Of a stretch of 10,680 bases of DNA, positions 1-5,398 are shown one piece after another (position 1 is the stretch's first letter; every line of letters starts with the position of its first letter). The translations under genes were made by a program, and so were the position numbers. The DNA lies in assembly GCA_023424965.1 (NCBI GenBank), contig JAFADI010000018.1:1-10680 (forward strand), in the 5' to 3' direction. Under the pieces are notes generated by a model. It saw nothing but the letters and a program-made list of their open reading frames with translations, was not told the DNA's origin and searched no databases. The DNA comes from Bacillota bacterium. Lineage in GTDB: Bacteria; Bacillota; Clostridia; Acetivibrionales; JAFADI01.

Positions 1-827
1 AATTTTGCCACCGACAGACCCAGGATCGCAAACAGGAAGCCGATGCCCGTATAAATGTTCATGGTCAGCGCATGAAGCTGGGGAAGCTTTGTCAGGGACA
101 TTTCAACGACGGTATAAAGGAGCAGGAACGTAGCCAGCATTGCCCATTTATCAGATAATCTCCACTGGGAAAAGGGCTTTATATCTTCAATGAAATAGTT
201 GATTCTTCTCAATACAGTTCTGGCCACCTTGAAATTTAGAAGAGACAGCAGGATTCCGGAAATCAAAAGTCCGCCCGGGAGTACCAGCTTCAGCATATCA
301 ATGTTTTTTTCAAAGTCTGCAGCGGATTTCAAGAGCTCTTCACGGCTTATGCCCATGGATTCATAAGCGCCGGCCATGGAATCGGAAGCCTCCTTGTAGG
401 CGTTTTTAAGGTCAATGAAGATTTTATCGTATGTGGTTGCAATGTCCACACCGGCGACAAACATGCCCAGGTATAAGCTTAGGAAGCTGCATACCGCAAG
501 AACGACGCCGGTAATCAAAATGGTGGTTCCGGGACTCAGTTTCTTCTTTAACAGATAGCCCATAATGATTCCGGGCAGTCCAAAGCCGATAAAAAACCCT
601 AGCCCCTGGATTGGCTGTGTCAACACGGAAACCAATACGGAGGAAACCATAACGGAATAGATGCTGGCCTTGAAGCCATGCCTGAAGGCAATCAGGATGG
701 TGGGGACGGACCAGACAAATGAAATCAGTGAAACGATGGGAATATAAAATCTTATAATGCCGATTACCACGGTGATTGCTGCGAATATTGCTCCTTCCAC
801 AAGAGCCCTGGTTTGAATTCTATTCAT
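1..827 (-). CDS. YybS family (DUF2232) membrane protein, N-terminal 275 residues, cut by the window edge
   Basis: I translated this by hand: the frame is open from an ATG at 825-827 to the left edge, giving 275 residues with no stop. The protein is strongly hydrophobic, with likely membrane segments near residues 10-28, 33-48, 55-70, 75-92, 102-122, 180-198, 230-246 and 255-272, and one hydrophilic stretch around 130-178 rich in Lys, Glu and Asp. The segment order and the PFSQWRLSDKWAM stretch before the last helices match the DUF2232/YybS family, usually a little over 300 residues, so only the C-terminus is missing. A GAGGTG ribosome binding site lies four bases before the ATG. In many Firmicutes this gene precedes gdpP (c-di-AMP phosphodiesterase) and rplI; those would lie beyond the left edge, which I cannot see. 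The molecular role is not established. Confidence 0.85.
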   Translation of the reverse strand, partial: MNRIQTRALVEGAIFAAITVVIGIIRFYIPIVSLISFVWSVPTILIAFRHGFKASIYSVMVSSVLVSVLTQPIQGLGFFIGFGLPGIIMGYLLKKKLSPGTTILITGVVLAVCSFLSLYLGMFVAGVDIATTYDKIFIDLKNAYKEASDSMAGAYESMGISREELLKSAADFEKNIDMLKLVLPGGLLISGILLSLLNFKVARTVLRRINYFIEDIKPFSQWRLSDKWAMLATFLLLYTVVEMSLTKLPQLHALTMNIYTGIGFLFAILGLSVAK

Positions 828-921
828 TCTGCACCTCAATATCTCCGTTTTGCGTATCCCTATTACTTCTCTCGTTTGTGCTATTTTATGACATAATTCG
901 CTTTTTTATATATCATCCTCT

Positions 922-950
922 ATCATAAAGCATTATGAGGACGGAAGCAA
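922..950 (-). promoter_or_regulatory. possible sigma-A promoter for the DUF2232 gene
   Basis: On the minus strand TTGCTT (950-945) and TATGAT (927-922) are separated by 17 bases. The -10 is one base off consensus; the -35 keeps only TTG. Transcription would start near 915 and leave a leader of about 90 bases. It lies just downstream of the araA terminator, where a new promoter is expected. Confidence 0.35.
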
Positions 951-980
951 TGGGCGATTATGAAAGATAAAAGCTCCATA

Positions 981-1009
981 AAAAAACGGAACTGCATTTG
1001 CAGTTCCGT
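981..1009 (-). terminator. intrinsic terminator of araA
   Basis: A perfect 10-bp stem (986-995 paired with 1000-1009, arms ACGGAACTGC and GCAGTTCCGT) closes a 4-base loop. On the minus strand it is followed at once by six T residues (986-981). It lies about 22 bases after the araA stop codon, so it ends the araA transcript and isolates it from the DUF2232 gene. Confidence 0.92.
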
Positions 1010-1031
1010 CCCAGGGTCTATTTGTTTCCTG

Positions 1032-2522
1032 CTAGCGTAAACGCCAGGCCATTTCGTTCCATTTAAGGGAGTTGCGGAAGGCCAGGATGTCGGTGTTCTT
1101 ATTGATCAACAGGCATTCGATGCCGGCCATTTCCGCCCAATCAACCAGGTCCTCCGCCGTAACCTTGAAGGAGAAGCTGGTGTGGTGGGCTCCGCCTGCA
1201 AGTATCCAGGCTTCTGCGGAATCACGGAGCGAAGGATGGGGTTTCCAGAGCAACCGGGCTACCGGGAGCCTGGGCATGGACTTTTCTACCTTGACGGCGG
1301 TAACATCGTTGACAATCAAACGGAAGCGGTCACCCATGTCGATGAGGGAGGCTGAAACTGCCTCACCGGTGGTTCCGTCAAATACAAGACGTGCCGGATC
1401 TGCCTTGCCGCCTATGCCAAGGGCATGGACCTCAAGCTTGGGCCTGGAAATGGCTACCGTGGGGCAAACCTCAAGCATGTGGGCGCCAAGCACCATTTCA
1501 TTTCCCGGCTCCATGTGATAGGTATAGTCTTCCATGAAGGAGGTTCCCTCCCCATTGGACATGATCTTCATAATATGCACCAGGGCTGCAGTTTTCCAGT
1601 CACCTTCTCCGCCGAAACCGTAGCCTGCGGCCATCAGTCTCTGCACAGCCAGGCCGGGAAGCTGTTTTAACCCGTGGAGGTCTTCAAAGGTTGTGGTAAA
1701 GGCTCCAAAGCCGCCCTCTTCCAGGAAGCCCTTCATGGCAAGTTCAATACGGGCCTGCTCGCGGACGGCGTCACGTGCCGCGCCGGGAGTACGGGCAGCT
1801 TCTGCGATATCGTACAGTTCTTCATATTCCTGCATGAGCTTGTCGACTTCCAGATCCGATATGCCATTGACCCGGGCGACAAGTTCTCCGATACCATAAC
1901 CGTTGATGGACCAGCCGAATTTGATCTGAGCTTCCACCTTGTCGCCTTCCGTAACGGCAACCTGGCGCATGTTGTCGCCGAAGCGCGCAACCTTCAGCCT
2001 GCGGCCTTCCACAAAAGCAGCTGCCGTACGCATCCAGGCGCCGATACGGCTGCGGACTTCAGCAGCTTCCCAGTGTCCTACCACAACTTTTCTGGCAATG
2101 CGCATACGCGCTCCGATAAAGCCGTATTCACGGTCTCCATGTGCCGCCTGGTTGAGGTTCATGAAATCCATATCTATACTGTCCCAAGGAATGTCACGGT
2201 TGAACTGGGTATGCAGGTGCAGTAAAGGCTTGCGAAGCTCCGAAAGACCGGCAATCCACATTTTTGCGGGGGAAAAGGTATGCATCCAGGTGATGATGCC
2301 GCTGCATTCATCGTCGGCATTGGCCTCCGAACAGAGTTTGCGGATGGCATCGGGAGTGGTCAATACAGGTTTGAAGACCAATTTGAAGGGAATTGCCGGA
2401 TCAGCATCCAGGCCTTTGGTGATCTGCCGGGAATCTTCTTCCACCTGTTTCAGGGTTTCCGGTCCGTAGAGGTGCTGGCTTCCGGTAACAAACCAGAAAA
2501 CTAAGGGTTTCAAGTTCAACAT
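1032..2522 (-). CDS. araA: L-arabinose isomerase
   Basis: This cytoplasmic Mn-dependent enzyme converts L-arabinose to L-ribulose, the first step of the bacterial arabinose route to xylulose 5-phosphate. The 496 residues match the usual length of about 500. The N-terminus contains the family stretch FWFVTGSQHLYG (residues 9-20). The metal and catalytic residues known from E. coli AraA have counterparts at Glu306 (FGGEGDW), Glu331 (SFMEDYTYH), His348 (LGAHMLEVCP) and His446/447 (GGAHHTSFS). The start ATG has an AGGAGG site (2535-2530) seven bases upstream. An intrinsic terminator follows, so the gene is monocistronic: no araB, araD, transporter or regulator gene is in the window, although those often accompany araA. 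Two AraR-type palindromes upstream suggest repression relieved by arabinose. Confidence 0.98.
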   Translation of the reverse strand: MLNLKPLVFWFVTGSQHLYGPETLKQVEEDSRQITKGLDADPAIPFKLVFKPVLTTPDAIRKLCSEANADDECSGIITWMHTFSPAKMWIAGLSELRKPLLHLHTQFNRDIPWDSIDMDFMNLNQAAHGDREYGFIGARMRIARKVVVGHWEAAEVRSRIGAWMRTAAAFVEGRRLKVARFGDNMRQVAVTEGDKVEAQIKFGWSINGYGIGELVARVNGISDLEVDKLMQEYEELYDIAEAARTPGAARDAVREQARIELAMKGFLEEGGFGAFTTTFEDLHGLKQLPGLAVQRLMAAGYGFGGEGDWKTAALVHIMKIMSNGEGTSFMEDYTYHMEPGNEMVLGAHMLEVCPTVAISRPKLEVHALGIGGKADPARLVFDGTTGEAVSASLIDMGDRFRLIVNDVTAVKVEKSMPRLPVARLLWKPHPSLRDSAEAWILAGGAHHTSFSFKVTAEDLVDWAEMAGIECLLINKNTDILAFRNSLKWNEMAWRLR

Positions 2523-2552
2523 GATAAATCCTCCTCGATTTTTAGTGTTGAT

Positions 2553-2567
2553 CGTTAATTATTAACG
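2553..2567. promoter_or_regulatory. short palindrome in the araA leader
   Basis: CGTTAAT and ATTAACG form a perfect inverted repeat around a single central T, 31-45 bases before the araA start codon. The one-base centre is too tight for an RNA hairpin of the full length, so a protein-binding site is more plausible than an RNA element. I do not recognise the regulator, and chance occurrence in AT-rich DNA is possible. Confidence 0.25.
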
Positions 2568-2577
2568 CCTTTTATGA

Positions 2578-2606
2578 CGGAGCCCGTGTACTTTCCCGGG
2601 ACTCCG
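2578..2606 (-). other. stem-loop in the araA mRNA leader
   Basis: CGGAGCCCG (2578-2586) pairs with CGGG and CTCCG (2597-2600, 2602-2606) apart from one bulged base, closing a 10-base loop. It lies inside the transcribed leader if the promoter proposed upstream is right. No U-tract follows on either strand, so it is not a terminator. It may stabilise or regulate the transcript. Confidence 0.4.
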
Positions 2607-2679
2607 CCCCAAAAGGAATAACAACCTGCACAATGTATGGAATGTTCTACTTGGCCATAAAAACTGTTTATGGCATTAC

Positions 2680-2691
2680 ATGTACGTACAT
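2680..2691. promoter_or_regulatory. AraR-type operator, promoter-distal half of a pair
   Basis: ATGTACGTACAT is a perfect 12-bp palindrome around GTACGTAC, the core of the AraR operator known in Bacillus (about TTTGTACGTACAAA). Its centre is 99 bp from that of the stronger palindrome at 2770-2799. It lies about 160 bases before araA, just downstream of the proposed promoter, where a bound repressor would block transcription. Confidence 0.65.
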
Positions 2692-2724
2692 CTCGTAAAA
2701 TCTTAAGTGCGGATGCTTTGCTGC

Positions 2725-2752
2725 ATTTTAATGCATAATGTGCGATGAACAA
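2725..2752 (-). promoter_or_regulatory. candidate araA promoter between the two operators
   Basis: On the minus strand TTGTTC (2752-2747) and TAAAAT (2730-2725) are separated by 16 bases. The -10 is one base off consensus, the -35 three bases off. It sits between the two AraR-type palindromes, as expected for repression with looping. It implies a leader of about 195 bases. The call rests on position as much as on sequence. Confidence 0.35.
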
Positions 2753-2769
2753 AACCATCTATACTTGAC

Positions 2770-2799
2770 AATTGCATCTTGTACGTACAAGATGCAATT
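2770..2799. promoter_or_regulatory. AraR-type operator inside a perfect 30-bp palindrome
   Basis: The left arm AATTGCATCTTGTAC (2770-2784) is followed without a spacer by its exact reverse complement (2785-2799). The central TTGTACGTACAA (2779-2790) is the AraR operator core as known in Bacillus. The perfect symmetry extends nine bases further on each side than that core. On the minus strand it is upstream of the proposed araA promoter. Neither strand shows the immediate T-run of a normal terminator after a looped stem. Confidence 0.78.
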
Positions 2800-2833
2800 T
2801 TATTTTACTCTTTTTCGCTGGCGATTTCAATAT

Positions 2834-3052
2834 CTATTTTTTATAGCTGCGCAGGATGTTTGCTTTAATCCATGCCTTGTTGAGGAAGATGTGGAGTACA
2901 ATGAGCAGAAACAGGACGATCCCAAAGGGTTTATGGACCGGTCCCAGGTAAAAATATTGAGGAAACAGGTATTGCAGGATTCCTGTAAGGGATACAATGA
3001 GGAATACGGGCAGCAGACAGATATTCACCACCAAAAGTACCTTTTTGTTCAT
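2834..3052 (-). CDS. DUF4405-like two-helix membrane protein, probable heme b binder
   Basis: This 72-residue protein has two membrane helices (about residues 4-30 and 42-58) joined by a short turn and ends in a basic tail (KANILRSYKK). The second helix carries His40 and His54 in the pattern H-x3-G-x9-H-x3-N-x2-WI, which is characteristic of the DUF4405 family; members are usually larger, so this is a minimal version. Paired histidines of this kind are typical b-heme ligands, although heme binding here is inference. The ATG at 3052 has an AAGGAG site ten bases upstream. The gene is divergent from the cytochrome b5-like lipoprotein gene, with 174 bases between starts, which suggests a shared redox role. 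I see no terminator before araA, so some read-through into araA is possible. Confidence 0.75.
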   Translation of the reverse strand: MNKKVLLVVNICLLPVFLIVSLTGILQYLFPQYFYLGPVHKPFGIVLFLLIVLHIFLNKAWIKANILRSYKK

Positions 3053-3226
3053 TCGTGTTCAACTCCTTTTCAAGTTTGAGTGCAATTTGAATTTATACAT
3101 AAATACCACCATTTAAAGGCATAATTTCACAAATTATTAATATTTTAAGGACGGACGCCGGGTATAAATAGACTATAGTTTTTGCTTAAAAGGTGCTAAT
3201 TTGATACTGCTGGAGGAGGGAGTTCC

Positions 3227-3598
3227 ATGAAGAAAACAACAAGTACTTTTTTTATCATATTCCTGATTGCCTTTTCCGTCCTTTTATCCGGTTGCGGGGC
3301 CGGCACAAACACAGCCCCCGACCCAAATACAGCTGCTGCGGACACGGCGAAAACCACCGGTGAACTGAAAAGCTTTACAAGGGAAGAACTGAAAAAATAT
3401 GACGGGCAAAACGGTAATCCGGCATACGTAGCTGTGGACGGAAAGGTTTACGACGTGACAAACGTAGGACCCTGGAAAGGCGGAAAGCACAACGGAAATG
3501 AAGCGGGAAACGATTTGACCGAAGTGATTAAAACCAAATCTCCCCATGGAGTGAAGGTTCTGGAGAAAGTGCCGGTCGTGGGAGAACTGGTGGATTAG
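3227..3598 (+). CDS. cytochrome b5-fold heme-binding lipoprotein
   Basis: Of 123 residues, the first 22 form a lipoprotein signal peptide: KK, a hydrophobic core, then the lipobox LLSGC with the lipid-modified Cys23. A low-complexity Ala/Thr/Pro linker follows (about 24-45). Residues 46-123 are a cytochrome b5-like domain: FTREELKKYDG, AYVAVDGKVYDVT and then GGKHNG, with a second histidine in SPHGVKVLEKVPVVGEL. The two histidines are at the positions of the axial heme ligands of this fold. The mature protein should sit on the outer face of the membrane as a b-heme electron carrier. A long purine-rich ribosome binding site (3212-3222) precedes the ATG. It is divergent from the DUF4405-like gene, which may be its membrane partner. 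The redox partner and physiological role are unknown. I could not find a convincing promoter. Confidence 0.92.
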   Translation: MKKTTSTFFIIFLIAFSVLLSGCGAGTNTAPDPNTAAADTAKTTGELKSFTREELKKYDGQNGNPAYVAVDGKVYDVTNVGPWKGGKHNGNEAGNDLTEVIKTKSPHGVKVLEKVPVVGELVD

Positions 3599-3611
3599 CT
3601 GCAATGCCTGC

Positions 3612-3667
3612 GGTTTAAAAGGCTCCTTACGCGGTGTTTCCATCCTGAACCAACACATAAGGAGCCT
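3612..3667 (-). terminator. terminator of the parvulin gene, possibly shared by the convergent lipoprotein gene
   Basis: AGGCTCCTTA (3620-3629) pairs perfectly with TAAGGAGCCT (3658-3667). Inside it GTGTT (3634-3638) pairs with AACAC (3652-3656). On the minus strand TTTTAAA follows the stem, as in an intrinsic terminator, 24 bases after the parvulin stop. On the plus strand the stem lacks a T-run, so termination of the lipoprotein gene here would be weaker. Confidence 0.75.
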
Positions 3668-3690
3668 CTCGTGGCCGTACTTACAGCATA

Positions 3691-4437
3691 TTAAACCAGC
3701 TTTACGGGATACTTCCCTTTGAGCTCATCAATCCTATTTTGATAAAGCGTTTGCTGTCTCTGTGACAGAAGAAAGTCGGAAATTTGCCCCCTGACTTCGT
3801 CAAGGGACTTGACGCTGCCGCTGGTCTTATCATAGACCTTGATGAGATGATAGCCGAACTGGGTTTTGACAGGAGAGCTTACCTGTCCCGCTTCTATATC
3901 GAAGGCGGCGTCTTCAAATTCGGGAACCATTTTGCCCCGGGTGAAGTAGCCCAGGTCGCCGCCCTGTTCTCTGGAAGGGCAACTGGAATAGTTTTTGGCG
4001 GCCTCTTCAAAAGAAAGGCCTTTCTGGATCTCTTCGGATATTTTTTCTGCCTGGGACAGCTCGTCAACCAAAATGTGGCCGGCTTTTACACTGGGAGGCG
4101 CTGCAAATTGAGACTGGTTGCCCTCATAATAGCCTGCGATTTCATCTTCGCTTACGTTAATGCCGTCTAAGAGCCTTGAGATGGCGAATTGCTTAAGGAT
4201 ATTTGTTTTGGCTTTTTCAACCTCTTTCAGATACTGCTCTTCCTTCTCCAGGCCCTGAGCCAGGGCGTCAAGATAGAATAATTCCTGGTTTACAAGTTCA
4301 CCCAGCAGTTTTTTTCTTCCCCCTTCAGAGCGGAACTGCATGGCTGTCTGGGGATTCAAACTTTTTAAAAGTGTTTCTACGTCATCTGTTGTTATTTCGC
4401 GGTTTCCAACCACCGCCAGAACATCTCTATTACTCAT
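3691..4437 (-). CDS. cytoplasmic parvulin-type peptidyl-prolyl cis-trans isomerase
   Basis: This 248-residue protein should catalyse proline cis-trans isomerisation and act as a foldase. It has no signal peptide or lipobox, unlike secreted PrsA, so it should be cytoplasmic. Residues 1-112 are a helical SurA/PrsA-like chaperone region. Residues 115-203 are the parvulin domain, with GHILV (His121), SSCPSREQGGDLGYFTRGKMVPEFE, and QFGYHLIKV (His197). Cys153 matches the active-site cysteine position of human Pin1. This form, of about 250 residues, is common in Clostridia. Its start has GGAG 12 bases upstream, a rather long spacing, and it has its own promoter and terminator. It is transcribed away from the AnfO-family operon; NifM, which matures nitrogenase Fe protein, also carries a parvulin domain, but orthology is not shown. 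Confidence 0.95.
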   Translation of the reverse strand: MSNRDVLAVVGNREITTDDVETLLKSLNPQTAMQFRSEGGRKKLLGELVNQELFYLDALAQGLEKEEQYLKEVEKAKTNILKQFAISRLLDGINVSEDEIAGYYEGNQSQFAAPPSVKAGHILVDELSQAEKISEEIQKGLSFEEAAKNYSSCPSREQGGDLGYFTRGKMVPEFEDAAFDIEAGQVSSPVKTQFGYHLIKVYDKTSGSVKSLDEVRGQISDFLLSQRQQTLYQNRIDELKGKYPVKLV

Positions 4438-4474
4438 AATGTTTTATATCTCCATTCTGTGATACTGATACAAC

Positions 4475-4503
4475 ATCATACCAGAAAAACAAAGGCCTGT
4501 CTA
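4475..4503 (-). promoter_or_regulatory. sigma-A promoter of the parvulin gene
   Basis: On the minus strand TAGACA (4503-4498) and TATGAT (4480-4475) are each one base off consensus and are 17 bases apart. Transcription would start near 4468 and give a leader of about 30 bases before the parvulin ATG. Confidence 0.68.
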
Positions 4504-4547
4504 ATAAATGCAGGAACGCTATTGGAGGGGGGATTTCATGCCTGAGC

Positions 4548-4576
4548 TTGAAAAAAAGAGGAATTCATATTATAAT
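4548..4576 (+). promoter_or_regulatory. sigma-A promoter of the AnfO-family operon
   Basis: TTGAAA (4548-4553) and a perfect TATAAT (4571-4576) are separated by 17 bases. This is the best promoter in the left half of the window. Transcription would start near 4583, leaving a leader of about 157 bases. A second, weaker candidate, TTGCTA-N17-TATATT, lies at 4613-4641. Confidence 0.75.
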
Positions 4577-4656
4577 AATCTATAAAGAAGTTTTGCTGGA
4601 AAAAATTATGGTTTGCTATTGATATACCAGGAATGTATATTATTACACGGCGTAGC

Positions 4657-4708
4657 AGCCCCTTATTACAGACGGCCTTTGACAGGGCATTTGTAGGAGG
4701 GGCTTTTA
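4657..4708 (+). promoter_or_regulatory. terminator-like hairpin in the AnfO-operon leader, candidate attenuator
   Basis: AGCCCCT (4657-4663) pairs with AGGGGCT (4698-4704). Inside, TACA (4667-4670) pairs with TGTA (4692-4695) and GCC (4675-4677) with GGC (4686-4688). TTT and then ACTATTT follow the outer stem. The hairpin is downstream of the promoter and ends 36 bases before the start codon. No other plus-strand gene lies between the lipoprotein gene and this point, so a terminator here would act on the operon's own leader. I see no clear competing anti-terminator and do not recognise a riboswitch class. Confidence 0.45.
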
Positions 4709-4739
4709 CTATTTAGCGAGGTCCGGAAGGAGGATCTGT

Positions 4740-5372
4740 ATGAATATTGCAGTTATAACCGGTGAGAGTGGCCTTGCCGCTTCATTGTACGATTCAACCG
4801 CCGTCAAAGTCTATAAAAGGCAGGAGGGGTACTGGGAACTGGACAGGGAAATTCCGCTCAGTATTGATGCCCGAAGAGGCATGGGTGAATTCCGGAAGGA
4901 GCTTTCAGCCCTGGTGGAGAAGCTGGGGCCGGTCAGGACGATGGTGGGAAGAGATATCGGAGGGATTGCTTTTAATATGCTTGATGCGGCCGGATTTGGA
5001 ATCATTGAGGCAGCAGGCGCACCCGGGGACTTCTTGGATAGGGTGGCTCACCTGCTGGAGAAGGAAGTGGAAGAAGCTCCACCGGCGGATGAGGATTTGG
5101 GAACGGTTCCCCGGCCGGAAAAAATGGAACTGGAGGGCTGCTACAGCATTGATTTGAGACAGGTCCAGGCCAGTCATCCGCTGTTTACCTCCAAGCAAAT
5201 CCTGCTGCCGTTTTTTAAAAATGTGGATTTTTATGCATTGGAAGTGACCTGCAGCCATGTCCCACGGTGGTTTGAGGCCGAGCTAGGCAGGCTGGGGCTG
5301 CGGTTTGACTGCGCTGCCGTGAAGCCCAATGAGTATAAGGTAACCGTTTGCCGCAAGACCTGCATGGAATAG
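4740..5372 (+). CDS. anfO: AnfO family protein (Fe-only nitrogenase accessory protein family)
   Basis: The 210 residues match the AnfO family in length and in its conserved stretches: N-terminal MNIAVITGESGLAASLYD, TSKQILLPFFKNVDFYALEVTC and CSHVPRWFEAEL near the C-terminus. Residues 1-105 look like the cofactor-binding fold of NifX/NafY proteins (VGRDIGGIAFNMLDAAGFGI), followed by an acidic Pro-containing linker (about 107-130) and the AnfO-specific C-terminal domain. Cys171, His173, Cys191, Cys204 and Cys208 are possible metal ligands. In Azotobacter AnfO affects the fidelity of FeFe-nitrogenase maturation. No nitrogenase gene is in this window, so the role here is open. AAGGAGG lies six bases before the ATG. 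The next gene begins 26 bases downstream in the same operon. I am confident of the family, less so of the function; the symbol denotes family membership only. Confidence 0.85.
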   Translation: MNIAVITGESGLAASLYDSTAVKVYKRQEGYWELDREIPLSIDARRGMGEFRKELSALVEKLGPVRTMVGRDIGGIAFNMLDAAGFGIIEAAGAPGDFLDRVAHLLEKEVEEAPPADEDLGTVPRPEKMELEGCYSIDLRQVQASHPLFTSKQILLPFFKNVDFYALEVTCSHVPRWFEAELGRLGLRFDCAAVKPNEYKVTVCRKTCME

Positions 5373-5398
5373 GCGGTAAGCTTTGAGGAGGATTGGTT

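Noticed and set aside
1072..2504. Several plus-strand reading frames opposite araA
   Set aside because: They are antisense shadows of a high-identity araA frame, low in complexity and without supporting start sites.
2555..2758. A 67-codon minus-strand reading frame upstream of araA
   Set aside because: It runs through the proposed promoter, the distal AraR-type operator and the leader stem-loop, has no good ribosome binding site, and its product resembles nothing I know.
2770..2799. The 30-bp palindrome as a terminator of the DUF4405-like gene
   Set aside because: On the minus strand GTCAAG, not a T-run, follows it, and the stem has no loop. The operator reading explains its GTACGTAC centre.
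3100..3226. Promoters for the two divergent heme-protein genes
   Set aside because: Several TATAAA and TATAGT-like stretches occur (for example 3163-3168 and 3174-3179), but none has an acceptable -35 at the right distance.
4538..4585. A 15-codon plus-strand reading frame with a strong GGAGGGG site
   Set aside because: The TTGAAA-N17-TATAAT promoter lies inside it, so its start would be upstream of the transcript that serves the operon. I see no separate promoter for it.
5393..5398. TTG as start of the repeat protein
   Set aside because: It is only one or two bases from the GAGGAGG ribosome binding site; the ATG at 5399 has the right spacing.
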